A stretch of 64,000 bases of DNA from Bradyrhizobium sp. MOS002 (lineage in GTDB: Bacteria > Pseudomonadota > Alphaproteobacteria > Rhizobiales > Xanthobacteraceae), in assembly GCF_003020115.1 (NCBI RefSeq), contig NZ_PYFX01000011.1, positions 1 through 64,000 of the forward strand, written 5' to 3'. Both the position numbers and the translations under genes were made by a program. Below are positions 24,673 to 36,068 of the stretch, piece by piece. Numbering within the stretch: the first letter of the stretch is position 1; every line of letters starts with the position of its first letter. A model generated the notes under the pieces. The model was not told the DNA's origin, ran no database searches, and saw only the letters and a list, made by a program, of their open reading frames with translations.

Positions 24673-26364
24673 ATGGCGGACGACACCGGGAAGTTCGGCG
24701 TTGGGGCACTGCATCTCGGCATTCCGAATCGCCGTCAGCTCTTCCAGCTCGGGGCCGGGGCCGCGGCGGGATGGACGCTTTCAGGCAACGCATTTGCGCA
24801 GACCGAACGCCCGACCAATCCGCCGGACAAGCCGCGCGGACAGGTGATCGCGGCGCTGTCGCAGGAGCCGACGGTCTTTCATCCCCTGATGCCGGGCATC
24901 GAAGTCGATCAGGGCATCTGGTGGCAGGTGTTCTCGCCGCTCTGGTTCATCGATCCCGACGGCAAGTTCGTTCCGGACCTCGCCCGCGAAGTCCCGACCA
25001 TCGAGAATGGCGGACTGTCCGCCGACGGCCTGACCTGGAAGATCAAACTCCGCAGCGACGTGAAATGGCACGACGGCACGCCGTTCACGGCCGAGGACGT
25101 GAAGTTCTCGCTCGAGCTGATCAACAATCCCGATTTCCGCGCGCGCAGCCGCGTCGGCCATAGCCTCGTGAAGGACATCAAGGTCGTCGCGGCCGATGAG
25201 ATTCACTGGCGCATGGAAGCTCCCTATTCGCCCTATATGTCGATCCTGGGATCGCTGACCTTCATCGTGCCCAAGCACATCCTGGAGAAGGTGACCGATC
25301 CGAATGCCTCGCCGTTCCACAACGCGCCTGTCGGCACCGGACCGTTCCGCTGGGGCGAGCGCGTGCCGGGCGACCACATTCAGTTGAATGCCCATACCGG
25401 CTATCACGGCAAGGGACCTTACGTTGAGCGCGTGGTGTTCAAGTACATTCCCGACCTGACCGTGCTCTACACCCAGTTCCGCACCGGGCAGGTCGACTAC
25501 ACCGGCCTGCAAGGCATTCTGCCGAACTTCGTGCAGGAGGCGAAGACGCTGAAGGGTCGCAAGATCTTCGTCTCCTCGACGTCGTCGGTGGAGCACATCG
25601 CGCCCAATCTGGAGTTCGGCGCGTTGGCGGACCGCACCGTGCGCGAGGCGCTGTATCTCGCGATCAACAAGCAGGCGATCATCGACGCGCTGAACTACGG
25701 CTTGCCGTCGCAGACAGAAAGCTTCGTGCCGCAGCAGGCCTGGTCGTTCCAGCAGGGACTGCCGCAGCACAAATACGATCCGGCCAAGGCCAACACGCTG
25801 CTCGATGCGGCCGGTTGGGTTCGCGGCGCCGGCGGGGTGCGCGAGAAGGGCGGCGTCAAGCTCGAGTTCACCAATTCCACGACGTCGGGCAACGCGGTGC
25901 GCGAGCAGACCCAGCAGCTGCTGATCCAGGACTGGCGCGCGATCGGTGCGGCGATGCGCGTCAACAACATGCCGGCCGCCGTGATCTGGGGCGACTTCTG
26001 GCAGCAGTCGAAATTCAACTCGGTGATCGTGGGGGTGAATTTCATGCTCGGCAGCGACCCCGACGTGACGCCCCGCTTCGGCTCCGGCGCCATTCCCGCC
26101 AAGGGTGGCCGCGGCTACAACACCTATCAGTATCGCAACCCGGAGGCGGATCGGCTTCTCGCAGAAGGCGCCAAGCAGTTCGATCAGGCGCAGCGCAAGA
26201 CGACCTATGGCAATCTGCAAAAGCTCATCCGCGACGACCTCGCGATCCTGCCGCTATTCCAGGGCTTCATCGCCGAAGGCGTGAAGGAAGGGCTGCAAGG
26301 CTTCCGTCCCAACATCAACATGTCGATCAACTGCTGGAACATCCGCGAATGGTATTGGGCCTGA
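24673..26364 (+). CDS. Family 5 ABC transporter substrate-binding protein
   Basis: This 563-residue periplasmic binding protein belongs to the peptide/opine/nickel (SBP family 5) group. A twin-arginine-like signal (NRRQLFQLGAG, then a hydrophobic run ending FAQTE) sits unusually deep at residues 19-45. The family signature appears as LKIKLRSDVKWHDGTPFTAEDV-like sequence around residue 115-135. It is the first gene of a six-gene rightward operon. The start at 24673 is set by GGAGAG eight bases upstream. The ligand is unknown; the linked oxidase and reductase suggest an amino-acid derivative. Confidence 0.93.
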   Translation: MADDTGKFGVGALHLGIPNRRQLFQLGAGAAAGWTLSGNAFAQTERPTNPPDKPRGQVIAALSQEPTVFHPLMPGIEVDQGIWWQVFSPLWFIDPDGKFVPDLAREVPTIENGGLSADGLTWKIKLRSDVKWHDGTPFTAEDVKFSLELINNPDFRARSRVGHSLVKDIKVVAADEIHWRMEAPYSPYMSILGSLTFIVPKHILEKVTDPNASPFHNAPVGTGPFRWGERVPGDHIQLNAHTGYHGKGPYVERVVFKYIPDLTVLYTQFRTGQVDYTGLQGILPNFVQEAKTLKGRKIFVSSTSSVEHIAPNLEFGALADRTVREALYLAINKQAIIDALNYGLPSQTESFVPQQAWSFQQGLPQHKYDPAKANTLLDAAGWVRGAGGVREKGGVKLEFTNSTTSGNAVREQTQQLLIQDWRAIGAAMRVNNMPAAVIWGDFWQQSKFNSVIVGVNFMLGSDPDVTPRFGSGAIPAKGGRGYNTYQYRNPEADRLLAEGAKQFDQAQRKTTYGNLQKLIRDDLAILPLFQGFIAEGVKEGLQGFRPNINMSINCWNIREWYWA

Positions 26365-26391
26365 TGGTTCAGGTGCGCGAGATCGCCTGAG

Positions 26392-27342
26392 ATGGCCCGT
26401 TACGTCGCCAATCGCCTGGCGCAGGCGATCATGTTGCTGGTGATCGTGTCCGCGATCGGCTTCGCCATCCTGCATCTGGCGCCCGGCGGCCCGCTCTCGC
26501 AATTCGCGGCGTCCGCGCAGATGACCCAGGAGGACCTCGATCGCGTCACCCGGCAGCTTGGCCTCGATCGTTCGCTGCCGATCCAGTATCTCGATTGGTT
26601 CGGCCGTATGCTGAGGGGCGATTGGGGCCGCTCGTATCGCGACGGCGAGGCGGTGCTGGCGGTGATCTCGTCGCATCTTGGCGCCACGCTGGAACTGATG
26701 GCGACGGCGACCATCATCGCCGTCCTGCTCGGCTGCTGGATCGGCGTGCTCGGTGCGCTGCGCCGCTATTCGCTGTTCGATTCGCTGGCGACCGTCGGCG
26801 CCATGATCGCATTGTCGATCCCGACCTTCTGGTTCGGCCTCGTCACCATCTACGTGTTCTCGGTGAAGCTCGGCTGGCTTCCGGCCGGCAACCGGCAGAC
26901 CGTCGGCGACGGCTCCCTGCTCGATCTCCTCCATCATCTCATTGCACCGGCGCTGGTGTTGGCGCTGGTCGAGACCGCGATGTGGGGCCGCTTCATGCGC
27001 TCCTCGATGCTCGAGGTCATCAACCAGGACTACATCCGCACCGCGCGCGCCAAGGGCATGCCGGAATGGCGGATCCTTACGGTTCACGCCTTGCGGAACG
27101 CGCTGCTGCCGATGATCACGGTGGCCGGCCTTCAGTTTCCGACGCTGCTGGGTGGTGCGCTGGTCGCCGAGACCGTGTTCACCTGGCCCGGCATGGGCCG
27201 GCTGTTCCTCGATTCCATCGGCTACCGCGACTATCCCGTGGTGATGGGCATCCTGATGTTCTCGGCGATCATGGTGCTGATCGGGTCGCTGCTCGCCGAC
27301 ATCCTCTATGCCGTCGTCGATCCGCGCATCCGGGTGGGCTAG
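26392..27342 (+). CDS. ABC transporter permease, DppB type
   Basis: This 316-residue inner-membrane permease of the DppB/OppB family has about six membrane segments, starting with MARYVANRLAQAIMLLVIVSAIGF. The EAA-type coupling loop contains RTARAKGMPEWRILTVHALRNALLP. It forms the channel with the DppC-type subunit encoded two bases downstream. It follows the binding-protein gene by 27 bases. Confidence 0.94.
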   Translation: MARYVANRLAQAIMLLVIVSAIGFAILHLAPGGPLSQFAASAQMTQEDLDRVTRQLGLDRSLPIQYLDWFGRMLRGDWGRSYRDGEAVLAVISSHLGATLELMATATIIAVLLGCWIGVLGALRRYSLFDSLATVGAMIALSIPTFWFGLVTIYVFSVKLGWLPAGNRQTVGDGSLLDLLHHLIAPALVLALVETAMWGRFMRSSMLEVINQDYIRTARAKGMPEWRILTVHALRNALLPMITVAGLQFPTLLGGALVAETVFTWPGMGRLFLDSIGYRDYPVVMGILMFSAIMVLIGSLLADILYAVVDPRIRVG

Positions 27343-27344
27343 GC

Positions 27345-28220
27345 ATGACGACTGCCGCTCTCTCCACCAATCAACTTGCGCCCGGCCAGGCGGCGTGGCG
27401 GCGCTTCCGCCGGCATCGCCTTGCGCTCGCGGGCGCGTTGATCATTCTTCTTCTCATCCTCGGTTCGGCATTCGGCCCGTACCTCCTGCCGTTCGACGAC
27501 ACCTATATCGACATCATGAAGCGGTTTGCACCGCCGCTGTCGGGCGCGCACATCCTCGGCACCGACGAGCTCGGCCGCGACGTGCTGGCGCGGCTGATGA
27601 TGGGCGCGCGTGTCTCGCTGTCGATCGGCTTCGTCGCGATGGTGATCGCGATGGCGGTGGGCATCGCCGTCGGGGCCTTCGCCGGCTTCTATGGCGGCGT
27701 GGTCGGCGCGGTGCTGATGCGGCTCGTCGATGCCATGCTGTGCTTTCCGACCATCTTCCTGCTGCTTGCGCTCGCGGCGCTCATCGAGCCCGGCTTCGTC
27801 ACCACCACGGTGCTGATCGCGGCAACCGCCTGGATGTGGGTGGCCCGCGTCGTCGAGGCCCAGGTGCGCTCGCTGCGGGAACGCGAGTTTGCGGTGGCTG
27901 CACTCGCGTTCGGCTCGTCGAACCTGCGGATCATGTTCCGCGAGCTCGTACCGAATGCGATTGCGCCGATCGTGGTGGCGGCGACGCTGAACGTCGCCAA
28001 GGCAATTCTGTTGGAATCCTATCTCAGCTATCTCGGTTACGGCATCCAGCCGCCGGCCGCGAGCCTCGGCAACATGCTCAACAACGCGCAGATCTATCTC
28101 ACCAGCGCGCCCTGGCTCGCGATTGCGCCGGGCCTCGCCATCACGCTGGCGGTGACGAGCTTCAACTTCCTCGGCGACGGCTTGCGCGACGCGCTCGACC
28201 CGCGGATGAACATCCCATGA
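27345..28220 (+). CDS. ABC transporter permease, DppC type
   Basis: This 291-residue second permease has the DppC/OppC N-terminal extension with the motif HILGTDELGRDVLARLMMGARVSL and an EAA loop (REREFAVAALAFGSSNLRIMFRELVPN). It pairs with the DppB-type subunit, and the two-base spacing after that gene indicates coupled expression. Its end is followed by a 58-base gap before the oxidoreductase gene. Confidence 0.94.
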   Translation: MTTAALSTNQLAPGQAAWRRFRRHRLALAGALIILLLILGSAFGPYLLPFDDTYIDIMKRFAPPLSGAHILGTDELGRDVLARLMMGARVSLSIGFVAMVIAMAVGIAVGAFAGFYGGVVGAVLMRLVDAMLCFPTIFLLLALAALIEPGFVTTTVLIAATAWMWVARVVEAQVRSLREREFAVAALAFGSSNLRIMFRELVPNAIAPIVVAATLNVAKAILLESYLSYLGYGIQPPAASLGNMLNNAQIYLTSAPWLAIAPGLAITLAVTSFNFLGDGLRDALDPRMNIP

Positions 28221-28278
28221 TCTGCAAACTGGCGACGAGCCGAGCTGTCTCGATCGAACTGAATATCTGGAGTCTCCC

Positions 28279-29607
28279 ATGTCCCCGCCGCTCACCCGTA
28301 TAAACAGTGACGAGCGCCTGCCAGCGCAGGTTGATGTCGTCGTCATCGGTGGCGGCGTCATCGGCGTCTCCGCGGCCTATCATCTCGCGAAGAAGGGCCT
28401 CTCCGTCGCCCTGGTCGAGAAGGGCCATGTCGGCGGCGAGCAGTCGAGCCGCAATTGGGGCTGGTGCCGCCAGCAGGGTCGCGCGCGTGAGGAGATCCCG
28501 CTGGCCCGCGAGGCGCTGCGCCTGTGGGAGGACATGCAGAACGATGCCGGCGTCGATGCCGGCTTCCGCCGTACCGGCGTGCTGTTCCTGACCAAGAGCA
28601 AGGATGAGCTCGCCAGCTGGGAGCGATGGGCCGCAACGGCGCGCGAGATGCAGGTGCACTCGACCGTCCTGACGCCCGCCGAGGTCGCCGAGCGTCTGCC
28701 CGGCAATTCCGAGACATGGGTCGGCGGCCTGCACACGCCGAGCGACGGGCGCGCCGAGCCCTCGATGGCCGTGCCGGCGCTTGCGACCGCCGCGCGAAAA
28801 CACGGCGTCACCATTCATCAGGGCTGCGCCGCGCGCGGGTTGGAGACGCAGGGCGGCCGGGTGAGCGCCGTCGTCACCGAGAAGGGCACCATTCGCACGC
28901 AATCGGTGCTGCTGTCCGGCGGAGCGTGGTCGTCGCTGTTCTGCCGACGCCACGGCATCGAGCTGCCGATCGGCCTCGTCAACGCCACCGCGTGCCGGAC
29001 CACGCCGGGACCGGAGATCACCTCCGGCGCGCTCGGCACCGACTTCTATTGCATCCGCCGCCGGCTCGACGGCGGCTTTACGCTGGCGCTGCGCAATCGC
29101 GGTACGGTCGAACTGTCGCCCGATCTGTTCCGCTACGCGCGGACCTTCTGGCCGACCTATCGTCATCGCAAGAACGGGTTGAAACTGTCGTTCGGCAAAT
29201 CCTTCTTCGACCAGCTCATGCGGGGCACGAGCTGGAGCTTGGACAAGCCGTCGCCGTTCGAGACCGAGCGGGTGCGCGATCCCGCGCCTGACATGTCGCT
29301 GGTCAATGCCGCGCTCGCTTCGCTGATCAAGTCGAACCCTGAATTGAAGGACATCGAGATCGCGGAAGCCTGGGGCGGGACGATCGACTGCACGCCGGAT
29401 ACCATTCCGGTCATCTCGCCGGTCGACGCCATGCCCGGCTTCTTCCTCGCCACCGGCTTCTCCGGCCACGGCTTTGGCATCGGTCCTGCGGCCGGCAAGC
29501 TCGCCGCCGACATCGTGACGGGCGCGACGCCGCTGGTCGATCCCGCGGCCTACAGCCACAAGCGCCTGATCGACGGCCGCCGGCTCGCGCCGGTCAGCCC
29601 GTTCTGA
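28279..29607 (+). CDS. FAD-dependent oxidoreductase (DAO/DadA family)
   Basis: This 442-residue flavoenzyme of the D-amino-acid oxidase/DadA/glycine oxidase superfamily oxidises an amine or amino acid to an imine that hydrolyses to an oxo-acid. The dinucleotide-binding motif VVVIGGGVIGVSAAYHLA lies at about 20-37 and is followed by the acidic strand end VALVEKG. The C-terminal FAD segment is GFSGHGFGIGPAAGKLAAD. Its place between transporter permeases and a 2-hydroxyacid dehydrogenase suggests that it acts on the compound imported by this operon. Confidence 0.9.
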   Translation: MSPPLTRINSDERLPAQVDVVVIGGGVIGVSAAYHLAKKGLSVALVEKGHVGGEQSSRNWGWCRQQGRAREEIPLAREALRLWEDMQNDAGVDAGFRRTGVLFLTKSKDELASWERWAATAREMQVHSTVLTPAEVAERLPGNSETWVGGLHTPSDGRAEPSMAVPALATAARKHGVTIHQGCAARGLETQGGRVSAVVTEKGTIRTQSVLLSGGAWSSLFCRRHGIELPIGLVNATACRTTPGPEITSGALGTDFYCIRRRLDGGFTLALRNRGTVELSPDLFRYARTFWPTYRHRKNGLKLSFGKSFFDQLMRGTSWSLDKPSPFETERVRDPAPDMSLVNAALASLIKSNPELKDIEIAEAWGGTIDCTPDTIPVISPVDAMPGFFLATGFSGHGFGIGPAAGKLAADIVTGATPLVDPAAYSHKRLIDGRRLAPVSPF

Positions 29608-29619
29608 GGGTTTGGCGGG

Positions 29620-30546
29620 ATGACGGTTCTCTACAAGGCCAACATTGTTCGCGGCGCGGAGTGGGCGGGCTTCTTCGCCGAGCGCGCGCCCGATGTGCCG
29701 TTCCGGCTCTGGCCCGACATCGGCGATCCCGCCGACGTCCGCTATCTCGTGGCGTGGGTGCCGCCGGACGACATCGCGACGACTTTCCCCAATCTCGAAC
29801 TCGTCTTCTCGGTCGGTGCGGGTGTGGACCAGTTTGACGCGTCAAAAGTTCCGCCGCACATTCCGCTCGTGCGCATGCTAGAGCCGGGCATCGCCGAGAC
29901 CATGGTCGAATACGTCACCATGGCTGTGCTGGCCCTGCATCGTGATCTCCTGCACTTCATCGCTCAGCAGAAGGCGCAGGTCTGGCGCGAGATCCGGATC
30001 ACGCCGGCCAAACGTCGTCGCGTCGGCGTGATGGGGCTCGGCCAGCTCGGTCAGGCCGTGGTCGAACGCCTCACGGCATTCGGCTTTCCGCTTCTCGGCT
30101 GGAACCGCTCACCGCGCGAGATCGACGGAGTCACCTGTTACGCTGGCATGGAGACGTTGCCGGGTTTCCTTGCGCAGACCGACATTCTCGTCTGCCTGTT
30201 ACCTCTGACCGACGAGACCCGCGGCATCCTGAATGCAGATCTGTTCGCGCGCCTGCCGCGCGGCGCGTCGCTCGTCAACGTCGGGCGTGGCCCGCACCTG
30301 GTCGAAGCTGATTTTCTCGCGGCGCTCGACAGTGGCGCGTTGTCGGGTGCCGTCCTCGATGTCGCCGAGCCGGAGCCGCTGCCTGCGGGGCATCCTTTCT
30401 GGAGCCACCCGCGCATCCTGGTCACGCCGCACAATGCCAGCATGACCGCGCCGGATACGGCGGTCGATTTCGTGCTGGACGTGATTGCACGCCACCGCCG
30501 CGGCGAGGATTTGCCGGGGCGTGTCGATCGTAGTCGTGGCTATTAG
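29620..30546 (+). CDS. Glyoxylate/hydroxypyruvate reductase A-like dehydrogenase
   Basis: This 308-residue NAD(P)H-dependent 2-hydroxyacid dehydrogenase resembles the GhrA branch. The nucleotide-binding motif is GVMGLGQLGQAVVERL. The catalytic residues are seen as Arg in NVGRGPH, Glu in VAEPEPLP and His in TPHNASM. It would reduce a 2-oxo-acid to a 2-hydroxy-acid. Lying directly after an amino-acid oxidase-type gene (12-base gap), it may remove the oxo-acid product of that enzyme. The ATPase gene follows after nine bases. Confidence 0.91.
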   Translation: MTVLYKANIVRGAEWAGFFAERAPDVPFRLWPDIGDPADVRYLVAWVPPDDIATTFPNLELVFSVGAGVDQFDASKVPPHIPLVRMLEPGIAETMVEYVTMAVLALHRDLLHFIAQQKAQVWREIRITPAKRRRVGVMGLGQLGQAVVERLTAFGFPLLGWNRSPREIDGVTCYAGMETLPGFLAQTDILVCLLPLTDETRGILNADLFARLPRGASLVNVGRGPHLVEADFLAALDSGALSGAVLDVAEPEPLPAGHPFWSHPRILVTPHNASMTAPDTAVDFVLDVIARHRRGEDLPGRVDRSRGY

Positions 30547-30555
30547 GACATCGGC

Positions 30556-32424
<1,869 letters not shown>

Positions 32425-32712
32425 CGCGACGAAGGCCGAGCGCAGGCGCTGTCTGCGCAACATTTCCAAAATGCACGATGAAATTGCGCAGCCATCTGCC
32501 GGGCAGGTCAACGGTGTTGTCCTTCGCCCTGCCGGGCGTGTGACATCACGCTGAAATCACAATGAAATCATCGCGGCGCGATCCGGTGCGACGGCCGGGC
32601 GCACCAGCTTCGTGTTATGCGCTGCAGCTGGACCGTCGGCCGGCGATCTCCGATAATGCGCGGGTCTCGGGAAGGCCGGCGAAGACGTGCCTTTACGGAT
32701 GGATTTACTAGA

Positions 32713-33639
32713 ATGACACAAGCAGGCGTCTACGGGCAGAGGCTCGGGCAGGGCCTTCGCTCCGAGCAAGCACCGGTCCTGATCACGCGTTCGCTGCACA
32801 GCGCCGAGCTCGCGGTCACCGAAGTCCGCAACGACGATCCGACATCGGATATTTCCGGCTCGCTGGCTGCGGAAGATGCCTATCTCGTCAGCCTGAAACT
32901 CCGCGACTATCCGGATTGCGAATGTTGGGAGGAGGGCCGCTGTGTCACCAAGGCGGATGTTCGCGCAGGTGCGACCTATCTGTACGACCTCAAGCGCGAC
33001 CCGCGCTATGTGATCGACAAGCCCTTTCACTCGCTCTTCTTCTATTTGCCGCGCTCGGCGCTCAAAGGTGTTGCCAGGCAGCCGGGCGGGCCGCGCGTTG
33101 GTGAGCTCAGCTACGAGCCCGGTGTCGGTCATGACGACGAGGTCGTTCGACATGTCGGCGCCTCGTTGCGGCAAGGACTGTGTCGGCCCGACGAGACCAA
33201 CCAGCTTTTCGTCGATCACATGATGCTCGCGCTCACCGCCCATGTCGCCCAGACCTATGGCGGGCTGAAGCCGGCCGCAGAACCGAGCCGCGGCGGTCTC
33301 GCGCCATGGCAAGTGAAGCGTGCATGTGACCGGCTCGATTCCGATCTCTCGGGCAAGATCGCGCTGCAGCTGATCGCGACCGAGCTCGGCCTTTCGGTCA
33401 GCCACTTCTCACGCGCATTCCGGATCTCCACCGGCCTGCCGCCGCATCAATGGCTGCTCCAGCAGCGCGTGAAGGCGGCCAAGCAACTGATGTCGGTCCG
33501 CGACCTGCCGTTGTCCGAGATTGCCATCTCGGCTGGATTTGCCAATCAGAGCCATTTCACACGGGTGTTCTCGTCCATGGTCGGCGTCAGTCCGGGCGCG
33601 TGGCGCCGTGAAACGGATGGCGGACGGGACAAGACTTGA
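32713..33639 (+). CDS. AraC family transcriptional regulator
   Basis: This 308-residue regulator has a poorly conserved N-terminal sensor domain and a C-terminal AraC DNA-binding domain (about 205-300). The two helix-turn-helix units include IATELGLSVSHFSRAFRIST and IAISAGFANQSHFTRVFSS. The 288-base gap after the transport operon (32425-32712) holds its promoter and, as far as I can see, no gene. The start at 32713 was preferred because the upstream frame to 32617 is basic and unlike the family. Convergent with the catalase-like gene, it may or may not regulate it. Confidence 0.87.
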   Translation: MTQAGVYGQRLGQGLRSEQAPVLITRSLHSAELAVTEVRNDDPTSDISGSLAAEDAYLVSLKLRDYPDCECWEEGRCVTKADVRAGATYLYDLKRDPRYVIDKPFHSLFFYLPRSALKGVARQPGGPRVGELSYEPGVGHDDEVVRHVGASLRQGLCRPDETNQLFVDHMMLALTAHVAQTYGGLKPAAEPSRGGLAPWQVKRACDRLDSDLSGKIALQLIATELGLSVSHFSRAFRISTGLPPHQWLLQQRVKAAKQLMSVRDLPLSEIAISAGFANQSHFTRVFSSMVGVSPGAWRRETDGGRDKT

Positions 33640-33640
33640 A

Positions 33641-34558
33641 TTACCGGCGCTTCGCCAGCGAGATCGTGTAGGACGAGCGCCTCGCCGCAAAGATCTCGTC
33701 CGGCGGATGGCCGATGCCGTCCGCAAGATTGACCGGATTGAAGATGGCGCCGTCGCAGGCCTCATTGGCCTCGAGGCTGGTGATGACGATCGTCCCCAGC
33801 CGCACCTGCTCGCGGTTGTCTTCGTCCGGCCATCGCAGGGTCACGTCCATGATGGGATCGCCGGGACGGTCGAGCAGGGCCATCACATTGAAGCGGACAT
33901 CGCCGGCTGCGATCCTCCGCGCGAGATCCTCATGCAGGAAATCAGCCGACTTCGTCCTGGCTTCGTCCTCACTCAATGAGACGTCGCAGACGACGGGCGC
34001 GACCTTGAACTTGATGAAGCGGGTTTCACCCCTGGCGTTCGTCGCGGGAAAGGCGTGCACGCCCCAATAGGTCGTGCCGGCAAGGCTGCCGGGCAGCCGG
34101 CGTGCCGCAACGTACTTCGCCTGATTCAGCGTTTCAGGGTTGGCCGCGGAAAAGGCGCGGACCTTCTCGCTGTCAGGCTTGCCGTCCGCGCCCGGAATAC
34201 GCGCCTCGAGGAAGGCGAGCATCTGGTCGAGCGTCCGTGCAAAATGCACCGGCGCGGTTTCCGTCAGGATGTCCGTATCGTCGCCAAGCCTGAAGCTGAA
34301 GCCGCGCAGCACGAGATTGTTGGTGTCGGACACCCCAGGATTGCCGCCGCCGACGGAGAAGCGCGCTAGAACGCGCGACGGTTTTGTGAAGCTCAGCGAT
34401 CGCGTGATCTCTGCCGCGCGGTCGGACGGGGCATAGGTGCCGCGCACGCATCGCCCCTTGGCGAAGCTCGCGCGCACCTTCGGCGGATTGCCTGCTACCG
34501 CCTTCAATGCATCGACGATCGCGGCGGGTGTTGCAGCGGGGGTGGGAAGTTCGGACAT
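33641..34558 (-). CDS. Mini-catalase (SrpA-like) homologue lacking the distal histidine
   Basis: This 305-residue heme-catalase-fold protein belongs to the small catalase-related peroxidase group (SrpA, about 300-350 residues). The proximal heme tyrosine is plausible at Tyr297 in ARRSSYTISLA, and the RVLARFSVGGG and YWGVHAFP segments are family-like. The motif that normally reads H-A-K-G reads SFAKGRCVRG here, with Phe32 (codon TTC) where the distal catalytic histidine is expected. No signal peptide is seen, although SrpA-type proteins are often exported. It may be inactive as a catalase, or it may have another heme function. Convergent with the AraC gene. Confidence 0.85.
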   Translation of the reverse strand: MSELPTPAATPAAIVDALKAVAGNPPKVRASFAKGRCVRGTYAPSDRAAEITRSLSFTKPSRVLARFSVGGGNPGVSDTNNLVLRGFSFRLGDDTDILTETAPVHFARTLDQMLAFLEARIPGADGKPDSEKVRAFSAANPETLNQAKYVAARRLPGSLAGTTYWGVHAFPATNARGETRFIKFKVAPVVCDVSLSEDEARTKSADFLHEDLARRIAAGDVRFNVMALLDRPGDPIMDVTLRWPDEDNREQVRLGTIVITSLEANEACDGAIFNPVNLADGIGHPPDEIFAARRSSYTISLAKRR

Positions 34559-34673
34559 GGCTTGGCCTTCGGCGCGAGCGGCATGTCCAGGTTTTAGGTC
34601 TGGTGAAGCGCCGGCGTCTTTCCCAAAGCCGCGCTGCCTTGTCCGATCCTGCTGTGGAAATTTTGACGCCGCT

Positions 34674-35897
34674 TCAGGAGTTCACGTGCACGAAATCCCG
34701 CAGCAGTGGGTAGATCTCGTTGTTCCAGCGCTTGCCAGAGAACACGCCGTAATGGCCGACGCCGGCCTGCATGTGGTGGACGCGGCGATAGGCGCGCACG
34801 CCGGTGCAGAGGTCTTGCGCGGCCAGCGTCTGGCCGATCGAGCAGATGTCGTCCTTCTCGCCCTCGACCGTCATCAGCCCCATGCGGCTGACGGCCTTGG
34901 TGTTCACCGGACGCCCCCGATGCATCAGCTTGCCCTGGGGCAGAAGGTGCTCCTGGAACACGTCGCGCACGGTCTCGATGTAGAATTCCGCCGGCAGGTC
35001 CATCACGGCGAAATATTCGTCATAGAACGTCTTGATGCTGGCCGCCTTCTCCTTCTCGCCCTTCGCGATGTGATCGGCGAGATCGATGTGCTGCTTGATG
35101 TGGCGCTCGAGATTCATCGAGACGAAGGCGGTGAGCTGCACGAAGCCGGGATAGACTTTCCGAAGCGCGCCGCGGCACTGCATCGGCACGTAGTTGATCA
35201 GGTTCTGCTCGAACCAGTCGATCGGCCTGCTCTTGGCGAATTCGTTGACCCTGGTCGGCAGGATGCGCGTGTCGATCGGCCCGGCCATCAGCGTCAGCGT
35301 CGCCGGCCGCGAAGGATGGTTGCCCTCGCACATGATCGCGGCGGCCGCGAGCGCCGAGACCGAGGGCTGGCAGATCGCGACCATATGCGGGCGCGGGCCC
35401 AATTGGCCGAGGAAGTCAATGAGATGCTCGGTGTAGTCGTCGAGCCCAAAACGGCCCTCGCTGCGGGGAATGTCGCGCGGATTGTGCCAGTCGGTGATGT
35501 AGACGTCGTGATCCTGGAGCAGCGTCTTCACGGTGCCGCGCAGCAGCGTCGCGAAATGGCCGGACATCGGCGCCACCAGCAGCATGCGCGGCTGCTCGCC
35601 CACGCCCTCCTTCTTGAAACGCAGCAGCGAGCCGAACGGGGTCGCGTAAGCGATCTCCTCGGTCACGGCGACCTCGCGATTGCCGACCATGACGCTGTCG
35701 ATGCCGTAGGCGGGGCGGTGATAGGTGAGGGTGGAGCGGGAGATCAGCTCCAGCGCGGCCGACAGCCGGCCGACGACCTGATCCGACAAGCCCTGCGGCA
35801 CCAGATTGAGGAATTTGAGTGCTGACGAAGCCCCCGACCGCCACGGCGCCGTCAGGTCCATATGGTTCTGAAAGGCCTGATAATACATCGACATCAT
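34674..35897 (-). CDS. phaZ: Intracellular poly(3-hydroxybutyrate) depolymerase
   Basis: This 407-residue PhaZ1-type depolymerase hydrolyses stored PHB granules in the cytoplasm. The protein starts MMSMYYQAFQNH and carries the nucleophile elbow AICQPSVSA with the catalytic cysteine at 176, as in the Ralstonia intracellular enzymes that use Cys instead of Ser. Further conserved parts are VYITDWHNPRD and the C-terminal GVGHYGVFSGKRW histidine segment. There is no signal peptide, which agrees with intracellular action. It is monocistronic and divergent from the glutathione transferase gene. Confidence 0.94.
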   Translation of the reverse strand: MMSMYYQAFQNHMDLTAPWRSGASSALKFLNLVPQGLSDQVVGRLSAALELISRSTLTYHRPAYGIDSVMVGNREVAVTEEIAYATPFGSLLRFKKEGVGEQPRMLLVAPMSGHFATLLRGTVKTLLQDHDVYITDWHNPRDIPRSEGRFGLDDYTEHLIDFLGQLGPRPHMVAICQPSVSALAAAAIMCEGNHPSRPATLTLMAGPIDTRILPTRVNEFAKSRPIDWFEQNLINYVPMQCRGALRKVYPGFVQLTAFVSMNLERHIKQHIDLADHIAKGEKEKAASIKTFYDEYFAVMDLPAEFYIETVRDVFQEHLLPQGKLMHRGRPVNTKAVSRMGLMTVEGEKDDICSIGQTLAAQDLCTGVRAYRRVHHMQAGVGHYGVFSGKRWNNEIYPLLRDFVHVNS

Positions 35898-36068
35898 ACT
35901 GAAACGCCCACCTGTCCCGTGTTGCTATGCAATATCGGAGCCAAATCCAGGAGGGGTCGTCCTCAAGATTGGCACGTCGCTTGCTGCTCTTTTCGCGGGA
36001 AGCACAGGCGGTGCGCACTCCCGCAGAGTCCGGGCGGGGTGCGAGTCACAGGCGTGAGGGAAGGCCAC

